From the NCBI GenBank assembly GCA_021731625.1, contig JAKFXC010000098.1:1-39571 (forward strand): a stretch of DNA of 39,571 nt. The letters run 5' to 3'. Source of the DNA: Candidatus Omnitrophota bacterium (GTDB taxonomy: Bacteria; Omnitrophota; Gorgyraeia; Zapsychrales; Fredricksoniimonadaceae). The notes beneath the pieces were generated by a model. It saw only the letters and a program-made list of their open reading frames with translations. It was not told the DNA's origin and did no database searches. Shown here piece after piece: positions 15,595-24,277 of the stretch; position 1 is the first letter of the stretch; each line of letters begins with the position of its first letter. A program made the position numbers and the translations under genes.

Positions 15595-16147
15595 TTTTTT
15601 TGCCGAGGCCGGCCTGCTCAAACGCGTCAAGCGCAGTGGCTGGTGGGTGGCGGGCATTGAAAATCCCGAGACCGTGGCCGAGCATTGTTTTCGGTGCGCG
15701 GTGATTGCTTTTTATGTGGCCCACCACGAAGGGGTGGACCCGTACAAGGCCGCGGTCATGGCCCTCTTTAACGACATCCACGAAGCCCGCATCAATGACC
15801 TGCACAAGATGGGGCATTACTACATTGAGTTCCGCCTCGCCGAGCAAAAGGTGTTTTTCGACCAGATGGTCCGGCTGGATAAAAAAGTTGCCGCCGACCT
15901 TAAGCACCTGCGGGATGACTACGATGGCCAGAAATCGCAGCTTAGCCGGGTGGTGCGCGACGCCGACATCTTAGAATGTCTGGTGCAAGCCAAAGAATAT
16001 GTGGACAATGGGTACCCGATGGCGCGGACATTTTTTAACCGCGCCCCGGCGCATTTAAAAACACCGACGGCCAAGCAATTGTGGGCGCAGGCCCGCCGAT
16101 GGGACAGCCATGCCTGGTGGCAGAATGTGGTCAAGTTTGAACGCTAA
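15539..16147 (+). CDS. HD-domain phosphohydrolase, HDDC2/YfbR-like, with altered HD motif
   Basis: A 202-residue protein resembling HDDC2 and YfbR 5'-deoxynucleotidases: FFAEAGLLKRVKRSGW, then ENPETVAEHCFRCAV supplies the first metal histidine, and VVRDADILE supplies the last aspartate. The central HD pair reads ND (ALFNDIHEARIND), so the second metal histidine appears replaced by asparagine. The following HEAR keeps another histidine three residues later. The enzyme may still be active with a changed metal site, or may be a binder. The ATG is 56 bp inside rlmB. It overlaps the M48 gene by 23 bp with my start choice. Confidence 0.8.
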   Translation: MSRTPRRSSAGKSHVNALNFFAEAGLLKRVKRSGWWVAGIENPETVAEHCFRCAVIAFYVAHHEGVDPYKAAVMALFNDIHEARINDLHKMGHYYIEFRLAEQKVFFDQMVRLDKKVAADLKHLRDDYDGQKSQLSRVVRDADILECLVQAKEYVDNGYPMARTFFNRAPAHLKTPTAKQLWAQARRWDSHAWWQNVVKFER

Positions 16148-16898
16148 ATGGATGCTCACATGCGGGCTGCTGTTGGTGGCCGCCGGCTGCGCCACGTATA
16201 ACTCCGCTACCGGGCGCAATGAAGTGATTTTTATTTCCACGTCCCAGGAAGTGTCGGCGGGGCATCAAATCCACGGGGAACTCTCCAAAAAACATAAAAT
16301 CCTCAAAGGCACGGACGAAGCCGCCCGCCTGGAGCGCATCGGCCAAAAGGTGGCGCGGGTGTCCGACCGCCAGGATATCGAGTACCAATTTAACCTGATC
16401 GAAAGCGATGAGATCAATGCCTTCACGGTGCCCGGCGGGCACATTTATTTTTACACCGGCCTGTTCCGCCAGTTAAATACCGACGATCAAATCGCCGCGG
16501 TCCTAGGCCATGAGATTGGCCACAGCGCCGCCAAGCATGTGGTCAAGAAATTTCAGGCCGCCCTAGGATATAACGTGGCCAGGAATGTGGTTGTCAACCT
16601 ATTGGCCCTCAAGGCCCCTGGGCTGGGAAACGTGGCTGGCATGGGCGCGGACGGGTTGATGACGTTGGCCTCCTCGTCGTACGGACGGCAGGATGAATAC
16701 GAGGCCGACCGTTTAGGAATTAAATATCTCCATTTGTCGGGCTATGATGTCAATGGTATGATACAAATATTGACGCTGCTGCAGGCGCAAGACAAGGGGG
16801 GCAAAGGGGGGCTGGTGTTTTTACGCACCCACCCGTTTGCTAAAGACCGCGTCGTGGCGGCGCAGAAAACCATCGACGAGGTCAAAAAGAAGTACTAA
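16125..16898 (+). CDS. M48 family metalloprotease, lipoprotein
   Basis: A zinc metalloprotease of the BepA/LoiP/Oma1-like group. The HExxH site is GHEIGHSAAKH and the third ligand lies in DEYEADRLGI. A lipobox VAAGC after a short hydrophobic stretch predicts a lipid-anchored periplasmic protein. The domain before the active site (NAFTVPGGHIYFYTGL) is characteristic of the family. Relatives trim or degrade misassembled outer-membrane proteins. I start at ATG 16125, which gives a positively charged signal sequence; TTG 16137 or ATG 16152 are alternatives. No TPR domain follows, so it is the short form. Confidence 0.9.
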   Translation: MWSSLNAKWMLTCGLLLVAAGCATYNSATGRNEVIFISTSQEVSAGHQIHGELSKKHKILKGTDEAARLERIGQKVARVSDRQDIEYQFNLIESDEINAFTVPGGHIYFYTGLFRQLNTDDQIAAVLGHEIGHSAAKHVVKKFQAALGYNVARNVVVNLLALKAPGLGNVAGMGADGLMTLASSSYGRQDEYEADRLGIKYLHLSGYDVNGMIQILTLLQAQDKGGKGGLVFLRTHPFAKDRVVAAQKTIDEVKKKY

Positions 16899-16904
16899 TT
16901 TGTT

Positions 16905-17204
16905 ATGGAGCGCATCGGTTTAGCCGCCAGTAAAATGGCCCAGGGCAATTTGCTCAAATACAACCTGTTCGTGGTCGGGATTTCCTGCCTGTTTGCCATA
17001 TTCTTGTTTGTCATTTCCGGCTTCTCCGTCCTGGCTGCCCTGTTCCTCATTTCCCTCATCCTGCGCAGTCTGCTGCCGCCGGAATTTTCCAGCAATTGGG
17101 TGCAGGTGGTCAAAATGTCTCTGATTTCTCTGGCCGTGGTCATCGGCATTCTAAACGTGCTGGCTATCATCAAGAATATTAAACTGGGCAAAAGGGGGCT
17201 ATGA
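16905..17204 (+). CDS. Small membrane protein of unknown function
   Basis: A 99-residue protein with two clear hydrophobic regions: about residues 21-60, probably two helices (LFVVGISCLFAIFLFVISG and onward), and about 70-90 (SLISLAVVIGILNVLAII). The ends are basic. I recognise no family. It starts 7 bp after the M48 protease and overlaps the histidine kinase by 4 bp, so it is in the same transcription unit. It might supply the membrane contact that the soluble kinase lacks, but this is only a suggestion. Confidence 0.65.
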   Translation: MERIGLAASKMAQGNLLKYNLFVVGISCLFAIFLFVISGFSVLAALFLISLILRSLLPPEFSSNWVQVVKMSLISLAVVIGILNVLAIIKNIKLGKRGL

Positions 17205-18790
17205 GCAACGACCAGTCATACCTACAGCAGGCGCTGGTTGAGTCCAAGGAAATTTTCCGCATTATCTTTGAGCATTCCCCCGAGGCCATCACCGTCACCG
17301 ACAAAGAAGAGCGGATCATGGCCTGGAACCCCATGGCTGAGAAACTTTTAGGCATGGACAAAACAGACTTGTTCAACAAACCGGTCCACGAGTTATACCC
17401 CATCAAAGAGTGGGAGCGCATGCGCGCCCTCAATATCCGCAAGACCGGTTGGCTGTCCGACTTAGACACCAAAGTCGTCCGCAAGGACGGCCGGCTGCTG
17501 GATGTCAATGCCTCCATCACCGTTCTTAAAGACAATAAGGGCCACATCATGGGGGCGATTGCCATTTTGCGGGACCTGTCCCGCCAAAAACTAGTCGAGG
17601 AACAGCTGGTGCAGGCCAAACTGGCCGCTGAAGAAGCCAATACCTCCAAAAGTGTTTTTCTGGCCAAAATGTCCCACGAAGTCCGCACCCCGATGAATGC
17701 GGTGATCGGGATGTTGGAGCTGACCCTTGACACCGAACTGACCGACGAGCAGCGGGACAATCTGAAAGTGGCCAAAGATGCGGCTGACAATTTACTCAGT
17801 TTGATCAACGATATCCTTGATCTGTCCCGGGCCCAGGCCGGCAAGGTGGTCATCGAGGAAGTGGAAATCAATGTGGCGGACATTGTCAAGAACGTGTGCA
17901 AGGCCCTGATGGTGATCGCCCGCCACAAAAATATCGACGTGGTTTGGGAGATTGACCCGAAAATCCCGCGCCTGATGATCGGCGACCCGGTGCGGCTGCG
18001 GCAGGTGCTTATTAACATCATCAATAATGCCGTCAAGTTCACGCACAAAGGTCAGGTGCAGGTGAAAGTCAAGGTCGAATCGTTTACCGCCAAGGACTGC
18101 ATCATCAAATTTGATGTGGTCGATCAGGGCATCGGCATTCCGCCCAAGAATTTGGCCACCATTTTTGACGTATTCACCGAGGCCCACAACACCACGGCCC
18201 GCCGGTTTGGCGGCACCGGCTTGGGGCTTGCCATTTGCAAAAAATTGGTGGAAATGATGAAGGGCACACTCTCAGTCACCAGTGTCGACGGACAGGGCAG
18301 CACGTTTTCGTTTTCGATCATTTTCGGCGTGGATGGCGAGCTGCTTAAAAAACATGCCGGCCAAAGCAGCCACGAGGGGGGGGTCGGCGCCCTTCCCGCT
18401 GCCATCAAGCATTTGCGCATTTTGCTGGCGGAAGACAACATGGTCAATCAGCGCATCGCCTTAAAGACCTTGGAAAAATTCGGCTGGACCGTGCACGCGG
18501 TGGCCAATGGCAAAGAAGTTTTGGATGCGCTCACTAAGCAAAGTTTCGATGTGGTGCTCATGGACGATCAGATGCCGGAATTGACCGGCATTGAGGCCAC
18601 GCAGGCCATTCGCCGGGAAGAAAAGCAGACCGGCATGCACATGCCGATCATTGCCATGACCGCCAATGCCATGACCGGCGACCGGGAGAAGTACTTGGCC
18701 GCCGGGATGGACGGATACGTGTCCAAACCCATCAACCGCAGCGCGCTGTTTGAAGAAATCGTCGGGCTGGTGAAGAAGCAATTGGAATAA
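17201..18790 (+). CDS. Soluble hybrid sensor histidine kinase (PAS-HisKA-HATPase-REC)
   Basis: A 529-residue cytoplasmic kinase with no membrane segment. In order: a PAS domain at about 8-125 (ITVTDKEERIMAWNPMAEKL), HisKA with the phospho-accepting histidine in MSHEVRTPMNA near 157, the ATPase domain with N box INNAVKFTHKG, DQGIGIPP and GGTGLGLAICKKL, then a receiver domain with AEDNMVNQR and the phospho-aspartate in VVLMDDQMPE near 451. The phosphoryl group would pass to the separate HPt protein encoded next. The signal sensed by PAS is not evident. Confidence 0.95.
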   Translation: MSNDQSYLQQALVESKEIFRIIFEHSPEAITVTDKEERIMAWNPMAEKLLGMDKTDLFNKPVHELYPIKEWERMRALNIRKTGWLSDLDTKVVRKDGRLLDVNASITVLKDNKGHIMGAIAILRDLSRQKLVEEQLVQAKLAAEEANTSKSVFLAKMSHEVRTPMNAVIGMLELTLDTELTDEQRDNLKVAKDAADNLLSLINDILDLSRAQAGKVVIEEVEINVADIVKNVCKALMVIARHKNIDVVWEIDPKIPRLMIGDPVRLRQVLINIINNAVKFTHKGQVQVKVKVESFTAKDCIIKFDVVDQGIGIPPKNLATIFDVFTEAHNTTARRFGGTGLGLAICKKLVEMMKGTLSVTSVDGQGSTFSFSIIFGVDGELLKKHAGQSSHEGGVGALPAAIKHLRILLAEDNMVNQRIALKTLEKFGWTVHAVANGKEVLDALTKQSFDVVLMDDQMPELTGIEATQAIRREEKQTGMHMPIIAMTANAMTGDREKYLAAGMDGYVSKPINRSALFEEIVGLVKKQLE

Positions 18791-18802
18791 GTAGGGACAA
18801 CC

Positions 18803-18827
18803 AAAATAGGGGCCAGCCCCCTATTTT
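18803..18827. repeat. REP-like palindrome between kinase and HPt genes
   Basis: AAAATAGGGG (18803-18812) pairs with CCCCTATTTT (18818-18827) over a CCAGC loop. The same palindrome occurs twice at 25442-25509. It could act as a weak bidirectional terminator. It ends exactly where the AAGGAG ribosome site of the HPt gene begins. Confidence 0.75.
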
Positions 18828-18838
18828 AAGGAGATAAA

Positions 18839-19195
18839 ATGGATGAATCAGTCATAGATTTGCCCGACGCCATGGAGCGGGTCCAGGACGACAAAGAGCT
18901 GTTCCTGGAATTGCTGCAAATTTTCGAAGACGATTTTGTCAAAAAACGACAGGCCTTGGCCGGGGCAATCTCCGCCGGGGACATCACCAAAATCAAGGAA
19001 TTGGCCCACTCCATCAAAGGGGCGTCGGGGAATATCTCCGCCAAAGTCATGCATGCGGCTTGCCTGCAATTGGAACAACTGGCAAAGTCCAATTCCACGT
19101 CGGGAATGCCGGACGTCTTAAAGTCCATCGATGCCGAGTTTGAGAAAATCAAGGCCTACCTGGTTCAAAAGAAAAAGGAGTGGGAACGCGGATGA
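18839..19195 (+). CDS. HPt domain phosphotransfer protein
   Basis: A 118-residue helical protein with the phosphotransfer motif LAHSIKGASGNISA, where the histidine of HxxKG accepts phosphate from a receiver domain. It follows the hybrid kinase, so the likely relay is kinase His, kinase receiver Asp, this His, then a further receiver such as the lone one at 23070. The N-terminal EDDFVKKRQALAGAI helix is also typical. The ribosome site AAGGAG abuts a REP-like hairpin. It overlaps the next gene by ATGA. Confidence 0.88.
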   Translation: MDESVIDLPDAMERVQDDKELFLELLQIFEDDFVKKRQALAGAISAGDITKIKELAHSIKGASGNISAKVMHAACLQLEQLAKSNSTSGMPDVLKSIDAEFEKIKAYLVQKKKEWERG

Positions 19196-20778
19196 TCGTG
19201 AGGATTGCCGCGTTTCTTTTCCTTTCCGTTCTCATCTATGCCAGTACCCTCAACCACCCGTTTGTCCACGATGACATCGTATTCATCCAGCTAAATCCCA
19301 ACATTAGCCGTTTGGATGATTGGGGCCAAATTTTTGGTGGCGGGGCGGTGTCCTCGGCGAGCGGTATCAATGCCTACTACCGTCCGATATTGGAACTGGT
19401 GTACCGTCTGGAGTACCGCCTTTTCGGCTTCGACCCTCGGGGCTGGCATTTGGTCAACATTCTGCTGCACGGCCTCAATGGCATTTTATTGTGGCGGTTT
19501 TTGGGGCTCATAGGATTTAGTGCATTTTTATCCTGGGCAGCGGCGGTGTTGTTTATCGTTCACCCCGTCCAGGTGGAAGCGGTGGCCTGCGTTGCGGGCA
19601 TTTCCAATTTACTCATGGCCACATTTGGCTTGGCGACCCTGGTTGCCTATTTGCGTGGCCACATCGCCTTGAGTCTTGGTCTTTTTATTTTGGCCTTGCT
19701 CACCAAGGAACAGGCAGTGCTGTTGCTGCCGCTCATTGTGCTGATCGATCGTCACCGCAAAATACCGGCCTGGGGAAGTTGGTTTTGGTTTTTCTTGCTC
19801 ATGTTTGATTTTTTGATGCTGCGTTCGCTGGTGACGGGAGGAAGCTCCCTCACCGCCGGGATTTTTGCCTCCATTCCCGAACTCCTGTTGCGATTATGGT
19901 CCATTGCCAAGACTTTGTTTTCCTATCTATGGGTCTTGTGCGTCCCAGTGGACCTGCATTATTACCGGTCCGCCGACATGTTGGCCATTCAGGGGTGGTG
20001 GTGGCTGGGCGTGGCCGGGCTGGGGATCCTGGTGGCGCGTTCTGGTGAAATCGTGCGGTTTGGGGCCTGCTGGTTTCTTTTGGCTTTGCTGCCGGTGCTC
20101 AATGTGGTGCCGCTGGTTAACGAGTACTCCTTCATTCTGACGGCCGAGCATTTTTTGTATCTGCCCATGGCGGGGATCATGATCATCCTGGTAAGCTTTC
20201 TTGAACGCGTGTTTAAACACAAGGCCGTGTTGGTGTTCGCCCTGGCCACCGGCCTCTGCGCGTTCCTCGCCTATGGACAAACCAAATTTTGGCGCAATGA
20301 GGTGGTGCTGTTTGAGAGGATGCTGACCTTTGAGCCGAATTTCGGACGGGGGCATTTGTTGCTGGCCAAGGCCTATTATTTTCAAAAAGAATATTCTAAG
20401 GCAGATGCTCATTTTGCGAGGGCCTATGACATCATGGACAGCTATTTGCGCAGGGCACGTGGCAGCCGGCCGCGGCATTTTTACAATGGTTTCAAGAAGG
20501 GCATTCTCTTTGATTGGGCCCATAGTTTGGAGGATACCGGCAATCTGCAGGGCGCCATTGACAAATACCGGCTGGCGCTTGGCATTGACCCCGCTGATTC
20601 CGTGATTTGGAACAACCTGGGCGTGGCATTTTTAAAAAGCGGGGACGTGGCAACCGCAAGGTCATGTTTCCAAACGGCGGTGCAGCTGGCCCCGAATTTC
20701 GGCCCAGCGCAACAGAACCTGCGAAGCGTGCAGCATGTGCAGAGCGCGCAAAGCCGACAAAATTTGGGCGGGAGATAA
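19192..20778 (+). CDS. TMTC-like membrane protein with C-terminal TPR repeats
   Basis: A 528-residue protein with about ten membrane segments followed by a soluble C-terminus. The first loop reads STLNHPFVHDDIVFIQLNP, the acidic DD layout of TMTC-like GT-C O-mannosyltransferases. At about 385-525 come TPR-type repeats (LAKAYYFQKEYSKADAHFARAY; AIDKYRLALGIDPADSVIWNNLG). A role in protein or glycan glycosylation is plausible but unproven. I choose the ATG at 19192, overlapping the HPt stop, since GTG 19180 lies directly on the ribosome site. Confidence 0.8.
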   Translation: MIVRIAAFLFLSVLIYASTLNHPFVHDDIVFIQLNPNISRLDDWGQIFGGGAVSSASGINAYYRPILELVYRLEYRLFGFDPRGWHLVNILLHGLNGILLWRFLGLIGFSAFLSWAAAVLFIVHPVQVEAVACVAGISNLLMATFGLATLVAYLRGHIALSLGLFILALLTKEQAVLLLPLIVLIDRHRKIPAWGSWFWFFLLMFDFLMLRSLVTGGSSLTAGIFASIPELLLRLWSIAKTLFSYLWVLCVPVDLHYYRSADMLAIQGWWWLGVAGLGILVARSGEIVRFGACWFLLALLPVLNVVPLVNEYSFILTAEHFLYLPMAGIMIILVSFLERVFKHKAVLVFALATGLCAFLAYGQTKFWRNEVVLFERMLTFEPNFGRGHLLLAKAYYFQKEYSKADAHFARAYDIMDSYLRRARGSRPRHFYNGFKKGILFDWAHSLEDTGNLQGAIDKYRLALGIDPADSVIWNNLGVAFLKSGDVATARSCFQTAVQLAPNFGPAQQNLRSVQHVQSAQSRQNLGGR

Positions 20779-20782
20779 TTGT

Positions 20783-21445
20783 ATGTTTTGGATCATTCTA
20801 GCTTGCCTGGGCGTCATCTTAGCCGTAGCCTACATGATTTATTCGTTACCGGAGGAGTCCCACAAGAAAAAGAAGCGCCGCGAACAAGGCCGTTTGGCGG
20901 CGGAAGCTCCGGTATCGCCGGAGAAAAATTGGGAGGAGATTGCCCGGCGATGGGAAAAGCACAACCAAGCCCTTTTGGCGGACCTGGAGAAAGTGAAAGT
21001 CGAGGAACGGAAAATCATCCAGGATCTGCAGGCCAAGCAGGCGGAGAACAAAGACTTGCTGGAGCGGCTGGCCTTGGAAAAAAGCTGGCGGGAAAAAGAA
21101 CAGGTCAACCTTGATAAAGCCAAGACGCATGAAAGAGATTTCAAGGAGCAGATCGTGCGCACCGAGAAAGACCTGGAGGTAGAGCACTCGGGCCGGCTGC
21201 GCACCGAGCGTGACCTGCAGGAACTAAAAATCAAGTATGAGGCCCAGATGGAGGAAAAGCGGGTGACCCTCACCCAGGCGAAGAGTCTGGAAGCCACACT
21301 CAAGCAAATGACCAATGATTTGGCAGAACTGCGCCGCAACAATGAGGAGCTCAAAAAAAAGCGCGAAGACATCCAATGGGTGGCCAAAAGCGCGTACGAC
21401 GAGTTGCTGGCGAAATACAATCAAAGCAAACCTTCCCCGCCGTAG
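20783..21445 (+). CDS. Membrane-anchored coiled-coil protein
   Basis: A 220-residue protein with an N-terminal membrane helix (FWIILACLGVILAVAYMIY), a basic patch (KKKKRR) and then an almost continuous charged coiled coil to the end, rich in E, K, L and Q. It has no catalytic motif and I do not recognise a family. Such proteins act as scaffolds or spacers at the membrane. The true start is ATG 20783, 4 bp after the TPR gene; the ORF-track start at 20735 lies inside that gene. It is directly followed by an aminotransferase. Confidence 0.7.
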   Translation: MFWIILACLGVILAVAYMIYSLPEESHKKKKRREQGRLAAEAPVSPEKNWEEIARRWEKHNQALLADLEKVKVEERKIIQDLQAKQAENKDLLERLALEKSWREKEQVNLDKAKTHERDFKEQIVRTEKDLEVEHSGRLRTERDLQELKIKYEAQMEEKRVTLTQAKSLEATLKQMTNDLAELRRNNEELKKKREDIQWVAKSAYDELLAKYNQSKPSPP

Positions 21446-22594
21446 ATGCCCATGTCGTTTTCTCGACGCACCAATTGGAACCAAGAACCCAATGCCCTCA
21501 CCCGCGCCATCGAGGATTTAAAATCACGCGGCACACCGATCGTCGATGTGACAGAATCCAACCCCATGCGCTGCGGGTTTGAGTATCCGGGCGCCATCCT
21601 GCAAACACTCTCTGACCCCAAAAATTTGGATTACCTGCCTGACCCTAACGGGATGGCCTCGGCGCGACAGGCCGTGGCCCGGTTTTGTGGGATCCCGACG
21701 GACCGTATGGTGCTCACCTCCAGCACCTCGGAGGCCTACACTTTTTTGTTTCGGCTGTTGCTCAACCCCGGAGAAAAAGTCTTGCTTCCCCGCCCTTGTT
21801 ATCCCTTATTTCAATTTTTATTGGAACTGAGCGACGCAACTTATGGATATTATCCGCTGCGCTACAGCGGCGATCAATGGGCCATTGATGTTGAAGCCTT
21901 GGCATCCTTAATCGATTCAAATACCCGGGCCATTATATTGGTTAACCCGAATAATCCTACCGGCTCCTATGTTAAAAAACACGAATTGCAGCAGTTAAAC
22001 CGTTTATGCGCCAAGCATCGCCTGTCGATCATATCCGACGAGGTGTTTTGGGATTATGCTTTACCGGTGCAGGGAGTGGTCGATGCTGCGAGCTTAAAAA
22101 ACAATGCCGAAGTGCTGACCTTTGTTTTGGGGGGATTGTCCAAAAGCGCAGGTCTGCCGCAAATGAAATTGGGATGGATATTGGCCAGCGGCCCGCCGAT
22201 GCTTGTTCAGGAAGCATTGGGACGACTGGAAATCATTGCCGACACTTTTTTATCCGTCAACATTCCGGCCCAGAATGCGTTGCCCGCATGGTTGGCCCTG
22301 GCACCTGCCATCAACGCTCAGCTCCTGGAACGGGTGCGGGGGAATTTGCAGTTGCTTAGGCAAGGGCCGGTCAAGGTGCTCACGGTGGAAGGCGGCTGGT
22401 ACGCGGTGCTCTGCCTGCCCGGCATCGATGAAGACCAATATGTCTTGGAGCTTTTGACACAGCACCACCTCCTGATCCATCCCGGCTATTTTTTTGATTT
22501 TCTCGAGGAAGGCCATTTGGTGGCAAGCCTGTTGCCGAAGCGAGAATGTTTTGCTAAGATGATGGGTATTTTAACGGAGGACAACAGTGCATAA
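21446..22594 (+). CDS. Class I/II pyridoxal-phosphate aminotransferase
   Basis: A 382-residue fold-type I aminotransferase. Visible blocks: LTSSTSEAYTFLFRLLL (cofactor-binding loop), NPNNPTGSYVKKHEL (substrate and cofactor asparagine), SDEVFWDY (ring-binding aspartate), and GGLSKSAGLPQMKLGW with the Schiff-base lysine in LSKS. The substrate amino acid cannot be told from sequence; the layout resembles alanine or aspartate-type enzymes. It begins immediately after the coiled-coil gene stop codon and overlaps the deaminase by 8 bp. Confidence 0.88.
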   Translation: MPMSFSRRTNWNQEPNALTRAIEDLKSRGTPIVDVTESNPMRCGFEYPGAILQTLSDPKNLDYLPDPNGMASARQAVARFCGIPTDRMVLTSSTSEAYTFLFRLLLNPGEKVLLPRPCYPLFQFLLELSDATYGYYPLRYSGDQWAIDVEALASLIDSNTRAIILVNPNNPTGSYVKKHELQQLNRLCAKHRLSIISDEVFWDYALPVQGVVDAASLKNNAEVLTFVLGGLSKSAGLPQMKLGWILASGPPMLVQEALGRLEIIADTFLSVNIPAQNALPAWLALAPAINAQLLERVRGNLQLLRQGPVKVLTVEGGWYAVLCLPGIDEDQYVLELLTQHHLLIHPGYFFDFLEEGHLVASLLPKRECFAKMMGILTEDNSA

Positions 22595-23060
22595 ACGGCC
22601 GGATTGGGACGAATATTTTTTGAAATTGGCGATGCTGGCTTCCGAGCGGGCGACCTGCCCGCGCCTGCATTGCGGATGTGTTTTGGTCAACACCAAAAAT
22701 GTCATCGCCACCGGCTACAATGGGTCCATCCCTGGTGACGACCATTGCGACGAGGCCGGTTGCCTCATTGTGGACAACCATTGCGTGCGCACCGTGCATG
22801 CCGAAATGAACGCCCTCATCCAGGCAGCCCGCCGGGGACATGCGGTGGAAGGCGCAACGGCGTACATCACCAATATGCCGTGCACCACCTGTTCCAAGGC
22901 CTTGATCACCGCCGGAGTCCAGCGGGTGGTGATTTTTTCCGATTTTCATGACACCATGGCTGAGGAATTTTTTGCCAAGGGCGGGGTGGTGATTGACCGC
23001 ATCCCGATGCCCGGCCTGGAAATCCGTTACCAGATCAAAAATTATTCCTCCGCCCGATAA
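22587..23060 (+). CDS. dCMP deaminase (ComEB-like)
   Basis: A 157-residue zinc deaminase with HAEMNALIQAA (zinc histidine and catalytic glutamate) and MPCTTCSKALITAGV (the two zinc cysteines). An upstream HCDEAGC segment and CGCVLV fit the second zinc or structural site of the dCMP deaminase family. It converts dCMP to dUMP, the precursor for thymidylate synthesis. The GTG start has GGAGG before it. The ORF lies 8 bp inside the aminotransferase. Confidence 0.9.
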   Translation: MHKRPDWDEYFLKLAMLASERATCPRLHCGCVLVNTKNVIATGYNGSIPGDDHCDEAGCLIVDNHCVRTVHAEMNALIQAARRGHAVEGATAYITNMPCTTCSKALITAGVQRVVIFSDFHDTMAEEFFAKGGVVIDRIPMPGLEIRYQIKNYSSAR

Positions 23061-23069
23061 GGACACGCC

Positions 23070-23459
23070 GTGGCCATCAAGGTTCTGTTAGCTGATGACG
23101 AGCAAAGCATTTTAGAAATCATGGCCAAGCAAATTGCCACCGCAGGATATTCTGTCATCACCGCCTGCGACGGACAAGAGGCGTGGGACAAAATCAATGC
23201 CCAGGAGCCCGACGTCATTGTGTTGGACGTCACTATGCCCAAAATGGATGGGTGGGAGGTGCTCAAACAATTGCGCACACACCCGCCGTCCAAGAAATGG
23301 CAGCCGGTCATCATTGTGTCCGCCCTGGGGGAGATGGAAAACATCAACAAAGGCCTCCGTCTGGAAGCCGACCATTATTTGACCAAGCCCTGCCGTATGG
23401 AAGATGTGATCAAAGCAATCCGCTTGATGGTTTCCCTCATTCCGATGCGACAGCATTGA
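23070..23459 (+). CDS. Single-domain response regulator receiver
   Basis: A 129-residue protein that is only a receiver domain: ADDEQSIL (acidic pocket), VIVLDVTMPKMDGW (phospho-aspartate), VSALGE (switch residue) and YLTKPC (conserved lysine). No output domain follows. It starts at GTG, 9 bp after the deaminase. Together with the hybrid kinase and HPt protein upstream it could be the final receiver of a phosphorelay, acting by protein contact. The link is inferred from proximity (about 4 kb). Confidence 0.9.
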   Translation: MAIKVLLADDEQSILEIMAKQIATAGYSVITACDGQEAWDKINAQEPDVIVLDVTMPKMDGWEVLKQLRTHPPSKKWQPVIIVSALGEMENINKGLRLEADHYLTKPCRMEDVIKAIRLMVSLIPMRQH

Positions 23460-23461
23460 CT

Positions 23462-24277
23462 ATGCGTCCCATGATCGTTTTTGCCCTGCTTATTATTTGT
23501 GCGGCCATTGGCCTGGTAATTCTGGTGCGGTATCTGGAAGCCACCGGTGTATTCTTTCCCAACAAAGAAATCAACATCACCCCCGCCCAGATGCGCCTGC
23601 CGTATGAGGACCTGTATGTGACCACCTCCGATGGGATAAAGATCAATGCTTGGCTTTTGAAAAACCCCGGAGCCAAATTCACCCTCATTTATGCGCATGG
23701 CAATGCCGGCAACATGGGGGACCGGCTCCTGAAAGTAAAATTTTTTCGCGATTTGGGTTTAAACGTTTTGATTTTTGATTACCGCGGATACGGCAACAGC
23801 CACGGCCATCCCAGCGAACCAGGCGTGTATTTGGATGCCCAGGCCGTGTATGACTATTTAAAAACCCGGACCGACATTGATGCGCATCGCGTCATCGCTT
23901 ACGGGACGTCCTTAGGGGGGGTCGTGGCGGTGGATCTCGCCGCTCATCGGCCATTGGCAGGCCTGATCATTGATTCTTCCATCACGTCCGCCCGCGAAGC
24001 CGCCCGGCATTTTTACCCCTATCTGCCGTCGTTTATTTTACATCTTAGGTTTGATTCGCTAAGCAAAGTGAGGGATTTGACAATTCCCAAACTCATCATC
24101 CACAGCCCCGAGGACCAGACCATCCCGTATGTCATGGGGCAGCGTTTGTTCGAAGCTGCGGCGGAGCCGAAGGAGTTCTTGACCTCCAGCGGCGGGCATA
24201 ATGAGATCCAGATTTTAAACGATCCTAAAACTGCGGCCGGCGTAAAGCAATTCCTGGTTGCCCATCATTTATTATGA
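23462..24277 (+). CDS. Alpha/beta hydrolase, ABHD13/Bem46-like
   Basis: A 271-residue hydrolase with an N-terminal membrane anchor (MIVFALLIICAAIGLVILV). The oxyanion region is AHGNAGN, the nucleophile serine lies in YGTSLGGV, the acid is in HSPEDQTIP and the histidine in SSGGHNE. Family members act as serine esterases or thioesterases on lipids. The substrate is unknown. The ORF-track start at 23183 is an out-of-frame extension into the receiver gene; ATG 23462 is correct. It overlaps the glycosidase by ATGA. Confidence 0.87.
   Translation: MRPMIVFALLIICAAIGLVILVRYLEATGVFFPNKEINITPAQMRLPYEDLYVTTSDGIKINAWLLKNPGAKFTLIYAHGNAGNMGDRLLKVKFFRDLGLNVLIFDYRGYGNSHGHPSEPGVYLDAQAVYDYLKTRTDIDAHRVIAYGTSLGGVVAVDLAAHRPLAGLIIDSSITSAREAARHFYPYLPSFILHLRFDSLSKVRDLTIPKLIIHSPEDQTIPYVMGQRLFEAAAEPKEFLTSSGGHNEIQILNDPKTAAGVKQFLVAHHLL

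Noticed and set aside
14905-15657. 250-residue minus-strand ORF opposite rlmB
   Set aside because: It is a shadow of the SpoU methyltransferase, with histidine- and proline-rich composition and no domain. The plus-strand gene has all its motifs.
23183-23461. N-terminal extension of the alpha/beta hydrolase ORF
   Set aside because: It overlaps the receiver domain gene in another frame. ATG 23462 starts at a proper membrane anchor.
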